From positions 11,682,844-11,746,843 of the forward strand of contig OX377203.1 of the NCBI GenBank assembly GCA_947396885.1: DNA of 64,000 bases, in the 5' to 3' direction. Each line of letters starts with the position of its first letter. Position 1 is the stretch's first letter. Positions 55,300 through 64,000 of the stretch are shown in pieces. Below the pieces are notes generated by a model. That model made no database searches and was not told the DNA's origin. It was given only the letters and a program-made list of their open reading frames with translations. Both the position numbers and the translations under genes were made by a program. The stretch is from Heligmosomoides polygyrus polygyrus. Lineage: Eukaryota > Nematoda > Chromadorea > Rhabditida > Heligmosomidae.

Positions 55300-56080
55300 A
55301 GTGGCCGCGCATATTTATTTATTCATTTATTCATTCATGACGTGGACTATGGCCGCACGTGAAAATACAATGTTATTATAGAATAAGAAAACCAACAAAC
55401 TCAATCAAAAACAAGTAAATGCAATTGAAGGCACTCATTGTACACGTAAAAGCAGCTTTTTGAAAACATGCAAGGATAGACCTAAGACTTCCTCAGTTGT
55501 GCTCTAAATGTGATTGAACTCCCTTAAATCTCTGTAGGTGAAAAAGCTTGCTCGGGCTCGCGATTTTGCCACTGAAACATAAAGTCTAAGTTTAACTCTT
55601 ACGCTTCTTGTTAGCCTAGTGCCAAAAAAGTTGAGTGGGTTTATAGAAACCCTACCAGTGAGTATTTTAAACATCATGAGGAGGTCAGCTTTTTTCCTTC
55701 TAATGAAAAGGCTTGGTAAACCTAATATCTCAGCTCTCTCAGCACCATTTAGCATCTGTTAATAGTTATTCCCGTAGCACCTCATCATCAGCTTACGAGT
55801 GAAACTATTCTGAACATTTACTAAAAGAAGAATGCCTTTTCTCTTCGAAGGATTGAAAACTGTTGTTCCACACTCTACTATGGGTCCCACATATGTCTTT
55901 ACGCCCGCAGAAGAATTTGAGGATCTCTGCTCTTCAGTGCTTGAAAAAAGGTTGTAGATGCGGATGTTAGCTTTCTTGACCAATGCTTTATAATGCAAAT
56001 CAAAACTCAGGTCCTTAGATATTAGAAGACCAAGATCGCGAACGTCAGCAGTTGTTTCCAAAGTGACACCTCTTTGCTTG
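55300..56080 (-). mobile_element. CR1/Jockey-like LINE fragment, copy in B'
   Basis: Minus-strand frames 56061-55759 and 55755-55504 read DVRDLGLLISKDLSFDLHYK and GLPSLFIRRKKADLLMMFKI. It is less broken than the B copy. Confidence 0.7.
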
Positions 56081-56083
56081 TAA

Positions 56084-56150
56084 GATGGGGTTTCGACAGT
56101 GCGACTGGATCATATGTCATATGAACCAGTCGCACTGTCGAAACCCCATC
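56084..56150. repeat. Hairpin, 29-bp arms, B' copy
   Basis: Same palindrome as 36004-36070 with one mismatch (GGATCA for GGTTCA). Confidence 0.8.
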
Positions 56151-56159
56151 ATATGTGTG

Positions 56160-56770
56160 GTATATGTTTTGCTCCCTCGATTCCTTGCATCTTTAAAGGG
56201 TTTTAATTCTCCAGGTCCGACTATCATTGAATCTCAGCATCGGTGTTTGTTGCTTTTTGATACTGATTAGCCACTCGAGATTGGGAAATCCGTTTACTGG
56301 CCGACGTTTCGGCAAAATCGCCTTCTTCAAGGGCCTAAATGAGACAGAACATTCAAAAAGTTGAACGACCAAATCCCTCGACAAAACCTTACAGGAAAGT
56401 TGATGAAGTACTACTCAGCAAACTAAAGAGATCAAGTGCAAAGAACCGACCTTGGGTAGATCCACAGAAGTGGATGGTTGTGAGACCACAAGCTAGGCAG
56501 TCGGTATTTAAGTCGTGCCGTGTCGTGTGTTTGGAGGTATTGGTTTACATAGGGCAGTGACTGCCCTCGCACTGACTTAGGTCAGACCGTGGCCCAAGCC
56601 TAGGTCTGCCCACAGAGTCCCAAAAACGGGGAAAGTTTGCTGGTGATAGCGAGATATTCTTCTTTCCGGTTAATTTTTGGGTTTTTAGAATGGATCCAAA
56701 AGGCCTCCAGTGTGGTTTTAATTCTGCTCATCATCTGTATTTTATTAATCGCTCTTTTTAAATGGAAATC
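56160..56770 (-). mobile_element. Penelope-like element tail, copy in B'
   Basis: Inverse of 35390-36000; the hammerhead-like core and the GIY-YIG end both survive in recognisable form. Confidence 0.55.
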
Positions 56771-56781
56771 ATTAACGTAAA

Positions 56782-56803
56782 GGTTTAATTACCCAAGTTT
56801 GAA
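56782..56803 (+). other. Genomic SL1 sequence (21 of 22), copy in B'
   Basis: Starts AGGTTTAATTACCC (SL1 from the second base) and differs from SL1 only at the last base. The ATG of the frame at 56799 overlaps it by reading into the leader's last bases. Confidence 0.7.
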
Positions 56804-57456
56804 GAACGACACACCGTATCGCGCAAGATCCACACGGTCGAAATCCGCGTGGAACTCAACAAAAAAAGGAAGGCGAGCAGAGGATTCGAGAGGATCCTTA
56901 ACCACCAGTCAGAGGACCTCCAGGGCAGCAGCAGCCACCCTCGATAAAGTCCACGTTTACGAAAACTTAAGGACTTACGATCCAAAATCGCCGGAAGTCG
57001 TAAAATCGTGGATCGTAAATCATGATTACGCACCCCCTGCTGTGTACTGGCATTCAATGCGTTTCGATGAGCGATACAAACGGAACCAAGCTCTTCGCAA
57101 ACAGATCCACGAAAATGCACTTTTGGTGGCAATAACAACAATTCAAAGCGGCTGAATATGAGCACTACGCTCCATTCGAACATTGCTTAGAAGCCTTGAA
57201 CAATATCGCATAAGACAAGCGCGTGGGCAGGATTTCGATTATTACGGGAGAGTGCACTGAATATAATCCCACTTCGGAACGAGCGCAGTACAAAATCGCT
57301 GGATTGTCCTGCGCGAGGAAGCCCAGATGTTCCTTCTCATTGTAAGTTCTTCTTCAAAGAATTATCTACATTGAGAGGTTTTCCAAAAGGCCTTCCATTT
57401 TTTCTTCAGGCGTTGTTACTTCCACTGGCAAACGTCGTCTCGGCGAAGCGAAGTAA
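56799..57456 (+). CDS. SL1-tagged gene-like unit, copy in B', unknown product
   Basis: A frame of 119 codons (56799-57155) is open and reads HVYENLRTYDPKSPEVVKSW, NHDYAPPAVYWHSMRFDERY and LRKQIHENALLVA. The composition looks protein-like (charged, no low complexity). Further on, an exon ends before GTAAGT near 57341 and a last exon 57410-57456 reads VVTSTGKRRLGEAK before TAA. Frames between 57155 and 57341 do not connect, so the unit may be decayed. The 24.8-kb SL1-like locus shares its first 100 bases. No family recognised. Confidence 0.35.
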
Positions 57457-57629
57457 GCGACATGTTAGAATTTAAAATGAGTGATACTTCGATGAGAGTC
57501 AATCTCTAATCTGCGGGTTTAAACCGGCACCGTAAAGAACGGTCTGTGTCAATTTTGCTCGATGGACCCACCCGTGCTTATTTCGACTCCCCTTATTTTG
57601 AAGGGAGTCAAATTTCTACAACTTGTTAG

Positions 57630-57838
57630 GGTACATGTCGCTTAGGTGAACAGCATTGGTAGGAGGAAGCGCGACAAAGACAACAGTAACCAAACAGAGC
57701 ACAAGCCGAACATGCTCCAGCCCATCAAGGTAACAACTGTACATGCCCTTTCTGAATGGCATGCCCATACATATCATGCAGTCTGATTGGTTTAGGCGTT
57801 TCCACCTATCAATGCTGCTCACCTACGCGACATATACC
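57630..57838. mobile_element. hAT-like MITE inserted in B'
   Basis: The ends GGTACATGTCGCTTAGGTGA and the inverse of GGTATATGTCGCGTAGGTGA enclose 209 bp; B lacks it. The same terminal family as 31021-31664. A matching 8-bp duplication was not seen. Confidence 0.65.
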
Positions 57839-58198
57839 AAACAATCTTGTCCAAGCTAAACTGTATCTTTCAAAAAGGTCCGTCCAACACAAAAAAAAAT
57901 TAAAAAATCTAAGCGAAGTTGTTGTATTCAGTTAACTGCGAGGGTCGCAAACCTGAATGGCAGCTTAAGCTTATGGAAGAGTACCACAGCGACATCGGAA
58001 GGAACCTTGTAAGTCAATCTTATTCTCAACAACTGGCTAGAGAGTATTGAAACGATAAAATTTCCTATTCAGCATTTCGCTTCATTCACAGCGGCCTCCT
58101 TGCAAAACATTTCAGTATAACCACATTATAGCAACCGAAATCACCGAGCGCTTTTTCAATTGCGTTTTCTCTTCCTGAGTTTTCGAGAGAGCCCACAA

Positions 58199-60096
58199 TA
58201 CCGCTCAAATTCTTTGCAGAAAAGACGCTTTGCGACGGATTAATCCGCCACAAAGCGTCGCATTACCGTAACGCTTTTCAAAGTTACTTGTTTAAAATCT
58301 AATTAACACCATTAGAAGTCCCGTCTCATTTTCTATCCAGCGATCCAAACATCGTCTAAAACGATTGCACAGTTTCCTAGTTATAAAGCTTTTGCTTCCT
58401 CGGCTCCATTAATTGGTTTACGACCCCTCCGAGATCCCCAGTGGCATGTCCTTAAGGCTTTCCGTTGACGAGGTTCATCGAAACTCAGAAATTCTCTATT
58501 GTTTCAGTAGATCTGTATTTGTTACGCATCAGGTGTCATTGTGGTACTAAATAGTGCTAATTTGAATAACATAGGCCCGATTTCAGATAAGCGCAAACGC
58601 GCGGAAACCTAAGATTCAGTTAAGAATCACCCAACTAGTAGTCTGCTACAGGAGACAGTATTCTATTATTCCATTGTGGGAACGATGGTCTTTATAAAAC
58701 GTGTAGAATGGCTTTGAGAAATGGACAGAAATTACTAGATTTTCTTTTTTCCAACGTGGGATTGATCCAATCTCAATATGCGGCGTAGAATTTCTCCTAT
58801 TTTGAATTTCGGTTGCTCCTGTACAGGATAATTACGAAGGCAGTGATTTTTGTGGTCTACAGTAGACGTAGATTTCTATGCGGCCAAAGTTTGACGAAAA
58901 CAACAGAAAATTTTGTTCCAGTCGCTTAGCTCTTTATGGATAAGTTTATTCGAAAAATTAACTGGACAGCATTTCCCGGCTCGTTGTGAGGTTGTGAGCT
59001 TTCCATGGATGTAATATTGTCCGCATTCAAACTGAAAACCATTTTCACCTTTTCGGCCGCAGAAACAAGTTTGAGGGCGGGGGGGGGGGGGGCTGCGCTT
59101 CGGCCCGAGTGTGAACACGGCGCCGGGCCGCTCGCTGTCCTTGCGACCTCCCGCGGCACTCGTATCCGGGATGATCACTGGTAGACCGCGGCGCAGGAGG
59201 TGTTAATACTGTACATAGGCGATATACGACATGTGGAGTGCCGCGGGAGATCGCAAGGACAGCGAGCGGCCCGCCGCCGTGTTCGCACTCGGGCCGAAGC
59301 GCAGCCCCCCCCCCCCCCCTCCCCCGCCCTCAAACTTGTTTCGGCGGTCGAAGAGGTGAAAATGGTTTTCAGTTTGATACGGACAATATTACATCCATGG
59401 AAAGCTCGCAACGAGCTTAGAAATGCTGTCCAGTTGATTTTTCGAATAAACTCATCCATAAAGAAGTAAGCGACTGAAACAAAATGTTTTGTTGTTTTCG
59501 TCAAACTTTGGCCGCATAGAAATCTACTTTGAACGGCCTAAATCTTTTCGTTCTTTTTAGATTCGAATGTGCTTGTGGTCTACTCAGACCAAAAAAACAC
59601 GGCTTTCGTACTTATCCTGCACAGCAGCAACCGAAGTTCAAAAATAGGAGAAATACTACGCCGCATATTGAGATTGGATCAATCCCTTGTTGGAAAAAAG
59701 AAAATCTAGTCATTTCTGTCCATTTCTCAAAGCCATTAGCACTATTTAGTACCACAATGAAACCTGATGCGTAACAAATACAGATCTACTGAAACAATAG
59801 AGGATTTCTGAGTTTCGATTAATCTCATCAACGGAAAGCCTTAAGGGCATGCCACTGGGGATCTCGGAGGGATCGTAAATCATTTAATGGAGCCGAGGAA
59901 GCAAAAGCTTTATAACTAGGAAACTGTGCGATCGCTTTAGACGACGTTTAAATCGCTGGATAGAAAATGAGACGGGGCTTCTAATGGTGTTAATTAGATT
60001 TTAAACAAGTAACTATGAAAAGCGTTACGGTAATGTGACGCTTTGTGGCGGATTAATCCGTCGTAAAGCGTTTTTTTGCGAAGAATTTGAGCGGTA
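58199..60096. mobile_element. 1.9-kb foldback element with G/C homopolymers
   Basis: Arms of roughly 900 bp (58201-59165 and 59235-60094) are inverted, starting CCGCTCAAATTCTT and flanked by TA. Landmarks pair: GACGCTTTG hairpins near both ends, AATTAACACCATTAGAAG near 58303 and its inverse near 59968, and a 14-G run at 59079-59092 facing a 15-C run at 59305-59319. Frames inside mirror each other and look non-coding. TA flanks suggest a Tc1/mariner-type mobiliser. Confidence 0.75.
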
Positions 60097-60732
60097 ATGT
60101 AGCATATCTTGCATTTCTTAATGAGTTGACAGATTGTCATACATAGGTTGTCTAGTTTATACTTCAGCAAGACTATACATCTTGGATAATTTTCACGAGT
60201 TTCCCTGAGTAGTCCAAGGAGACGTATTTTCTATGAGGTTCTGACATGTTTCTACAATCTGTCGTATAGCACGTCAACACAAGTGAAGTGAGCTGCTTAC
60301 TGCTATTCAGTCAATTCGCGAAAGAACAGAAATTATCGAATCGTAATCACCCTTGTAAAAGTTCCTAAAAAATCTAGGCTTTTGGATAGGGTACTCTTGT
60401 ACGCCAGAAATTTCAAAAGAGACATCTATGATCAGATGTGCTAAAGGGGGAAGGAGGTCGACTTAATCAATCAGCGGAAAAAATAAGGTGTCGAGTAGCG
60501 ACAAAATCCACGAAAGCTGTTTTGGCTTGGTCCTGATTGATGGAGGTTTTACCGGCGAGAAAGTTCTGAAAGTGGTTGAGAAGGTGGTAGCCAGTTGGTG
60601 AGAGGTCTTGAAAATATGGCGGGTGGCGCAGAACTTCAGCCCTGAATTTGTTCAATTTTCGAAGAGTGATTTGTGAAACGTGTGGGAGGGCGTTATCGTG
60701 TAGAACAATCGGCCTCGGATCTATCCTAGTCC

Positions 60733-61205
60733 GGGGGGGGGGGGCACATAACTAAAAAGTGTGTAAAAAATCGACTTGGTACTTATCGAGCGACTCCTGC
60801 AGGGAACAATAGAACCTAAAACAAAGAAAAAAACGAAAACCACAAATAAAAAATAAAATCGCCGCGGTTTGAAAACCGTATCGGCGGGCAAAGAGCAACG
60901 CAATGGAGTCGTGCCGCGTGCTGACCACCGTTTGACATGTTAGAACCAGGATATAACATGGTAAGGAGGGCGCATAGAGCCACCTAGCGCATGCTGACCG
61001 CCGCCTGACATGTTTTAACCAGGATCTAACATGGTGAGAAGGGCACATAACTTCACCCGCTTACAACCGCGGCGAAAAAAATTTATTTTTTCGTTTTTTT
61101 TTTGCTCGTGAATTTTTCTGGTTTAGGTTCTATCGTGCTCTGTAGGAGTCGCTCGGTAAGTCCCAAGTCGATTTTTTACATACCTTTTAGTTATGTGGCC
61201 CCCCG
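60733..61205. mobile_element. MITE with long terminal inverted repeats nested in the mariner
   Basis: A G-run then CACATAACTAAAAAGTGTG and ATCGACTTGGTACTTATCGA are inverted at the right end (ACTTACCGAGCGACTCC on the minus strand), giving arms of about 90 bp. It interrupts the mariner transposase before its last third. Confidence 0.7.
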
Positions 61206-61851
61206 GAATACGATAGATCCTCGACCTCTTCTAACCGCCAATGCTGGTAGAAGTTGGCGCAGTTTTCGGCGCATTTCGTCGATTTCCTTACGGTAGGACT
61301 CTGCTGTGATAGCTTGGCATGGTGCCAAGAAGTTGTAATGGATCACACCAGTCGCCGACCATCACACAGTGACCATTACCCTTTTTGGTGGAGGTTCCCC
61401 TTTGTAAATGCCTAGAAGCTCGTCGGCGTCCAACCACTGACCGGAGCGTCTCCCGTCCTCACACAGAATCCACTTTTCAAGTTGTGGTCTGATCCGAAAA
61501 CGGGTCAGTTTTGTTTCGTACAAGTAGGAAAGAACAAATCTAAGAACGTGACAATTTTTGTCGCTTACTCAGCTCGTAGGTGTCCACTTTTGATCTTTTT
61601 CGCCTTCCCAAAGCGTTTCAAAGCGTCCGCAGCAGCAGTTTTACTGTCGTCTAGCTTTCCTGCGATCCCTCAAACTGTACGAGATGGTTCAGCTTCCCCC
61701 AATTCCTTCAACTCGTTATCTAGGATTTCTCAAGTTCGACCGCTACGGGATCATCTTCAAGGTTGCAATCTCCGGTCCAAAATTTACTGAACCACTGGAG
61801 CACAGTGCTTTCTCCAACACTATTAGGTCCAACACTTGATTGATTTCTCCA

Positions 61852-62791
61852 GGGCCCGGATTCATGAACGATTTACCGGCGGGTAAGTACAAAATTTACT
61901 CCCACTCCCCACTTACGCGCAATTCATGAACGCGCGGCGGAAAAGATCCGAGGTAAGTGTCGAGGTAAATGCTACCCCGTCATCGCGTCGGGGGACATCT
62001 ACCTCCAAGGCGAGGGTTTTGCTCCGCGGCCAACTTCCGACCCAATGCATGCCTCCGCTGGCCCTTAGCCATCTCTGAACTGGCCGCCAGCCGCAAATTC
62101 AATGCCTGGGAGGGCGCCTAGTTACCGCCGCCATGCGCACGTCTTTTGCCGCACTTCCGTGAGTTGTTTTACCTTTTGTTTTTCTCTATTAGGCTTGCAT
62201 TCCATGGTTTTTGGGCTCTGTGGACCATGGCGGCTCACAATGCCACTTATTTTTAAGTGAATTGCTTCCTTTAGTGGCATTGTGGATCGGCTTGGGCCAC
62301 CATGAGCCTAGTCCACCACGCAAATTGTAATTTACGTGGAATATGCCCGTCCACCACCTTAGCCTTCCTTGGCATATGTTGTCTATGGAGGCTACTGTAT
62401 TGGATGGCACCCATTATTAGTCATGGGGGTCCACATTTACCATTGTTTCTCTACTTCCTGCTATGCTACTAGTTTCCACCCCTCTCCCTCCCTCCCTCCC
62501 CCCTCGCCTCGCCCAACCCCACATTTCACATTTCATTTCCCCTAAATACGATGCTGCTAGTGTCGGTGCCGTCCCAGCAGCAAGTGTAACTGCTTGGTTT
62601 CGCTGTTAGCTGATGCCAGCGGGCCAGCGGAGGCATGCACATTGGATCAGAAATTGGCCGCGGAGCAAAACCCTCGCCTTGGCTTCATGAATCAGAAAAC
62701 GGAGGTAAGTTCGGGGAAAGTGGCGGGTAAATGGCCGTCCAGGTAAATGGGGGTAGAATTTACCTCCGGCCGCGTTCATGAATCCGGCCCC
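61852..62791. mobile_element. Element with GGCCCGGATTCATGAACG ends nested in the mariner
   Basis: The left end GGCCCGGATTCATGAACG matches the inverse of CGTTCATGAATCCGGCCC at the right. Subterminal GGTAAGT and GGTAAATG words repeat near both ends. No transposase frame. The target duplication is unclear. Confidence 0.65.
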
Positions 62792-63099
62792 TGCTGTCTC
62801 GGCTGCGGATCGTCCCAATTCGAAGTCAAAATAAAATATCGCTCAGAATTGCCTCCTTCGACATACTTTAGTATGCCCTTCATGAACATAAATATTGAAG
62901 CACAAATTATTCAGACAGATAGAGCGAAAAATTCTGTACAGAAAGCAGCATTAATGCGCGATGCAAGTTGAATTTTTATTCAATAATAGACGAATGAAAA
63001 ATAGCAACACAAAACGCTGAGAACTTTCCGGACAACCTAATAGTAAAGGTGCTTGCCAGTTATCGTACAGTAGAGGATAGGAGTTGGACTCGTAGGATG

Positions 63100-63420
63100 C
63101 ATCAAGCAATCGGTACTTAAGCTATAGTTTGACGACGGTCGGAGAGAAATTTCAGTCCAAGAAGCTCAACCATCCTTCGCTCTCTTTCATAACGCAACGC
63201 ACTAAACGTGCACACTACGAAACATGAATAGCACATCAGTAACATAACAGGAGTTCTTGCGAACACCCTGTATAGTCTTATATTTGCAGACGTTGGACTG
63301 CGACATAGTTGGTGAAGCGGTGGCAGCTGCGCAGTTTGAGTTGTCATATCCGGATCTGCCCGTAAAATTCGGAGATTTAAAGAAATATTGCAGATATTCG
63401 AGACGAACGTAAGTGATTTT
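63100..63420 (+). pseudogene. Third copy of the A' exon (63290-63408)
   Basis: After an intact TTTGCAG the exon reads TLDCDIVGEAVAAAQFELSY then LPVKFGDLKKYCRYSRR and ends before GTAAGT, 119 bases long as in A and A'. The next exon region ends early (RICQLQCPQ, stop). More diverged than the A/A' pair. Confidence 0.5.
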
Positions 63421-63815
63421 TTTTTACTTTTTTGCTCCTTCGATCAATGAATCGCATCTGCCAGCTACAATGCCCACAATAAGGATTGGAAAAAGGGCGC
63501 GGTAGGCGCGTTATCCGCGTTCCTTTTGTTCTTTGGCCGTAACTCATTTTTATCCTTTCCTAGAAATTTTCTAAAAATCAAATCAGATTGGAGAGGACTA
63601 TCTAACGGTCAGAATTAATTTTGCTCTACCTAAATTTTGAGCACTTATTTTTCTGAATAACAAGAGCGCGCTAGTAAACGAGATGCGTCTTCGCTAATTA
63701 CACTCTGTGAATATCTCTGCACCCAAACCTGAGAATGAATCGACTGATCTAGTAGTGACCGCTTCCTGCGCAGCGGTAGAAAATTGCTATGTTGGATGCT
63801 ACAAGTAGACGAAAA
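63421..63815. other. No gene recognised
   Basis: Between the third exon copy and the hairpin. Only shadow frames. Confidence 0.4.
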
Positions 63816-63897
63816 ACGACGGTCCCTTCTGCCAGAAGCTGGACAGTAATGCTCAAGTGCATTGCTATCCAGCTTGTGCAGGAAGAACCGTCGTTTG
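63816..63897. ncRNA. miRNA-precursor-like hairpin (candidate)
   Basis: AACGACGGTCCCTTCTGCC and GAAGCTGGACAGTAATG pair with CATTGCTATCCAGCTTG and TGCAGGAAGAACCGTCGTT over about 36 bp, with few mismatches and a loop of about 8 bases. Size and shape fit a pre-miRNA, but a short MITE would look the same. Confidence 0.35.
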
Positions 63898-64000
63898 GGT
63901 GTTTCAAGGACGATGACTATGAAGCTTTCAAGCACAAATTTCAGGTTGTCTTTTTATACTTTGAAATCGCTCATTGCGAGCGCTATGAGCTTCTCTAACT

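Larger units (their letters stand above)
53962..58185. repeat. B', inverted copy of B plus the inner end of A
   Basis: Matches the reverse complement of about 34150-38440. It differs by a hAT-like MITE insertion at 57630-57838 and scattered changes. It abuts the 58201 foldback element within about 15 bases. Confidence 0.85.
60430..63040 (-). mobile_element. Mariner transposon carrying two nested elements
   Basis: Minus-strand blocks read, from the N-terminal side, AEPSRTVREIAGKLD-like sequence near 61690, EKWILCEDGRRSGQWLDADE-like near 61440 and CQAITAESYRKEIDEMRRKL near 61290, then, after an interruption, VLHDNALPHVSQITLRK and FLAGKTSINQDQAKTAFVDF to 60467. The 5' terminus, AGAACTTTCCGGACAACC, ends at 63040 next to TA; the other terminus was not located. 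Stops and shifts make it inactive. Confidence 0.7.

Noticed and set aside
59200..59469. Paired open frames on both sides of the foldback centre
   Set aside because: Mirror images forced by the inverted repeat, with proline runs from the C-run.

Overview
The window reads as nuclear DNA of a parasitic nematode, most likely a strongylid close to the hookworms. Four things point there: small-exon genes with TTTCAG-type 3' splice sites, repeated copies of the nematode SL1 trans-spliced leader, an RTE-type LINE tail of the kind common in strongylids, and a dense mix of mariner, BEL/Pao, Penelope-like, CR1-like, SINE and MITE sequences. No rRNA gene, CRISPR array or bacterial-type operon was seen.

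Region by region. 1-2185: LINE 3' end and two MITEs. 2186-12778 (minus): a long multi-exon gene for a Mesh/SUSD2-like membrane protein (signal sequence, NIDO domain, Ig-like/IPT E-set, start of AMOP); its introns hold Penelope-like remnants, a SINE, MITEs and a retrocopy of a gamma-butyrobetaine-dioxygenase-like mRNA that still carries an SL1 leader. 13190-14955: a roughly 0.5-kb-period tandem array with one SL1-like sequence per unit, one unit split by a tRNA-derived inverted insertion with a 12-bp target duplication. 15-18 kb: SINE pieces and ATCGAT-rich repeats. 18127-22849 (plus): a three-exon TFIIA gamma subunit gene with a mariner in intron 1. 25.8-28.3 kb: a broken BEL/Pao element.

From 22 to 58 kb the sequence is built from large duplications. 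D1 (22285-25812) is copied directly at D2 (44815-47411), carrying dead TFIIA exons 2 and 3. Arm A (28335-34368) is inverted at A' (38442-43725) around a spacer B (34369-38441). B and a little of A are inverted again at B' (53962-58185). A piece of A' occurs a third time at 63.1-63.5 kb. Comparing copies gives empty sites that show later insertions: a 644-bp hAT-like element with an 8-bp duplication and a 0.85-kb TAA-flanked element. A 1.9-kb foldback element, a mariner with two nested insertions and a miRNA-like hairpin close the window.

Probable working genes are the Mesh-like gene (with one NIDO exon not found) and TFIIA gamma. The exons inside A, B and their copies come from a gene family I do not recognise, partly decayed. 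The most unusual theme is the repeated SL1 leader sequence in genomic DNA: as the 5' end of a retrocopy, in a tandem array, and at the head of a small dispersed gene-like unit.
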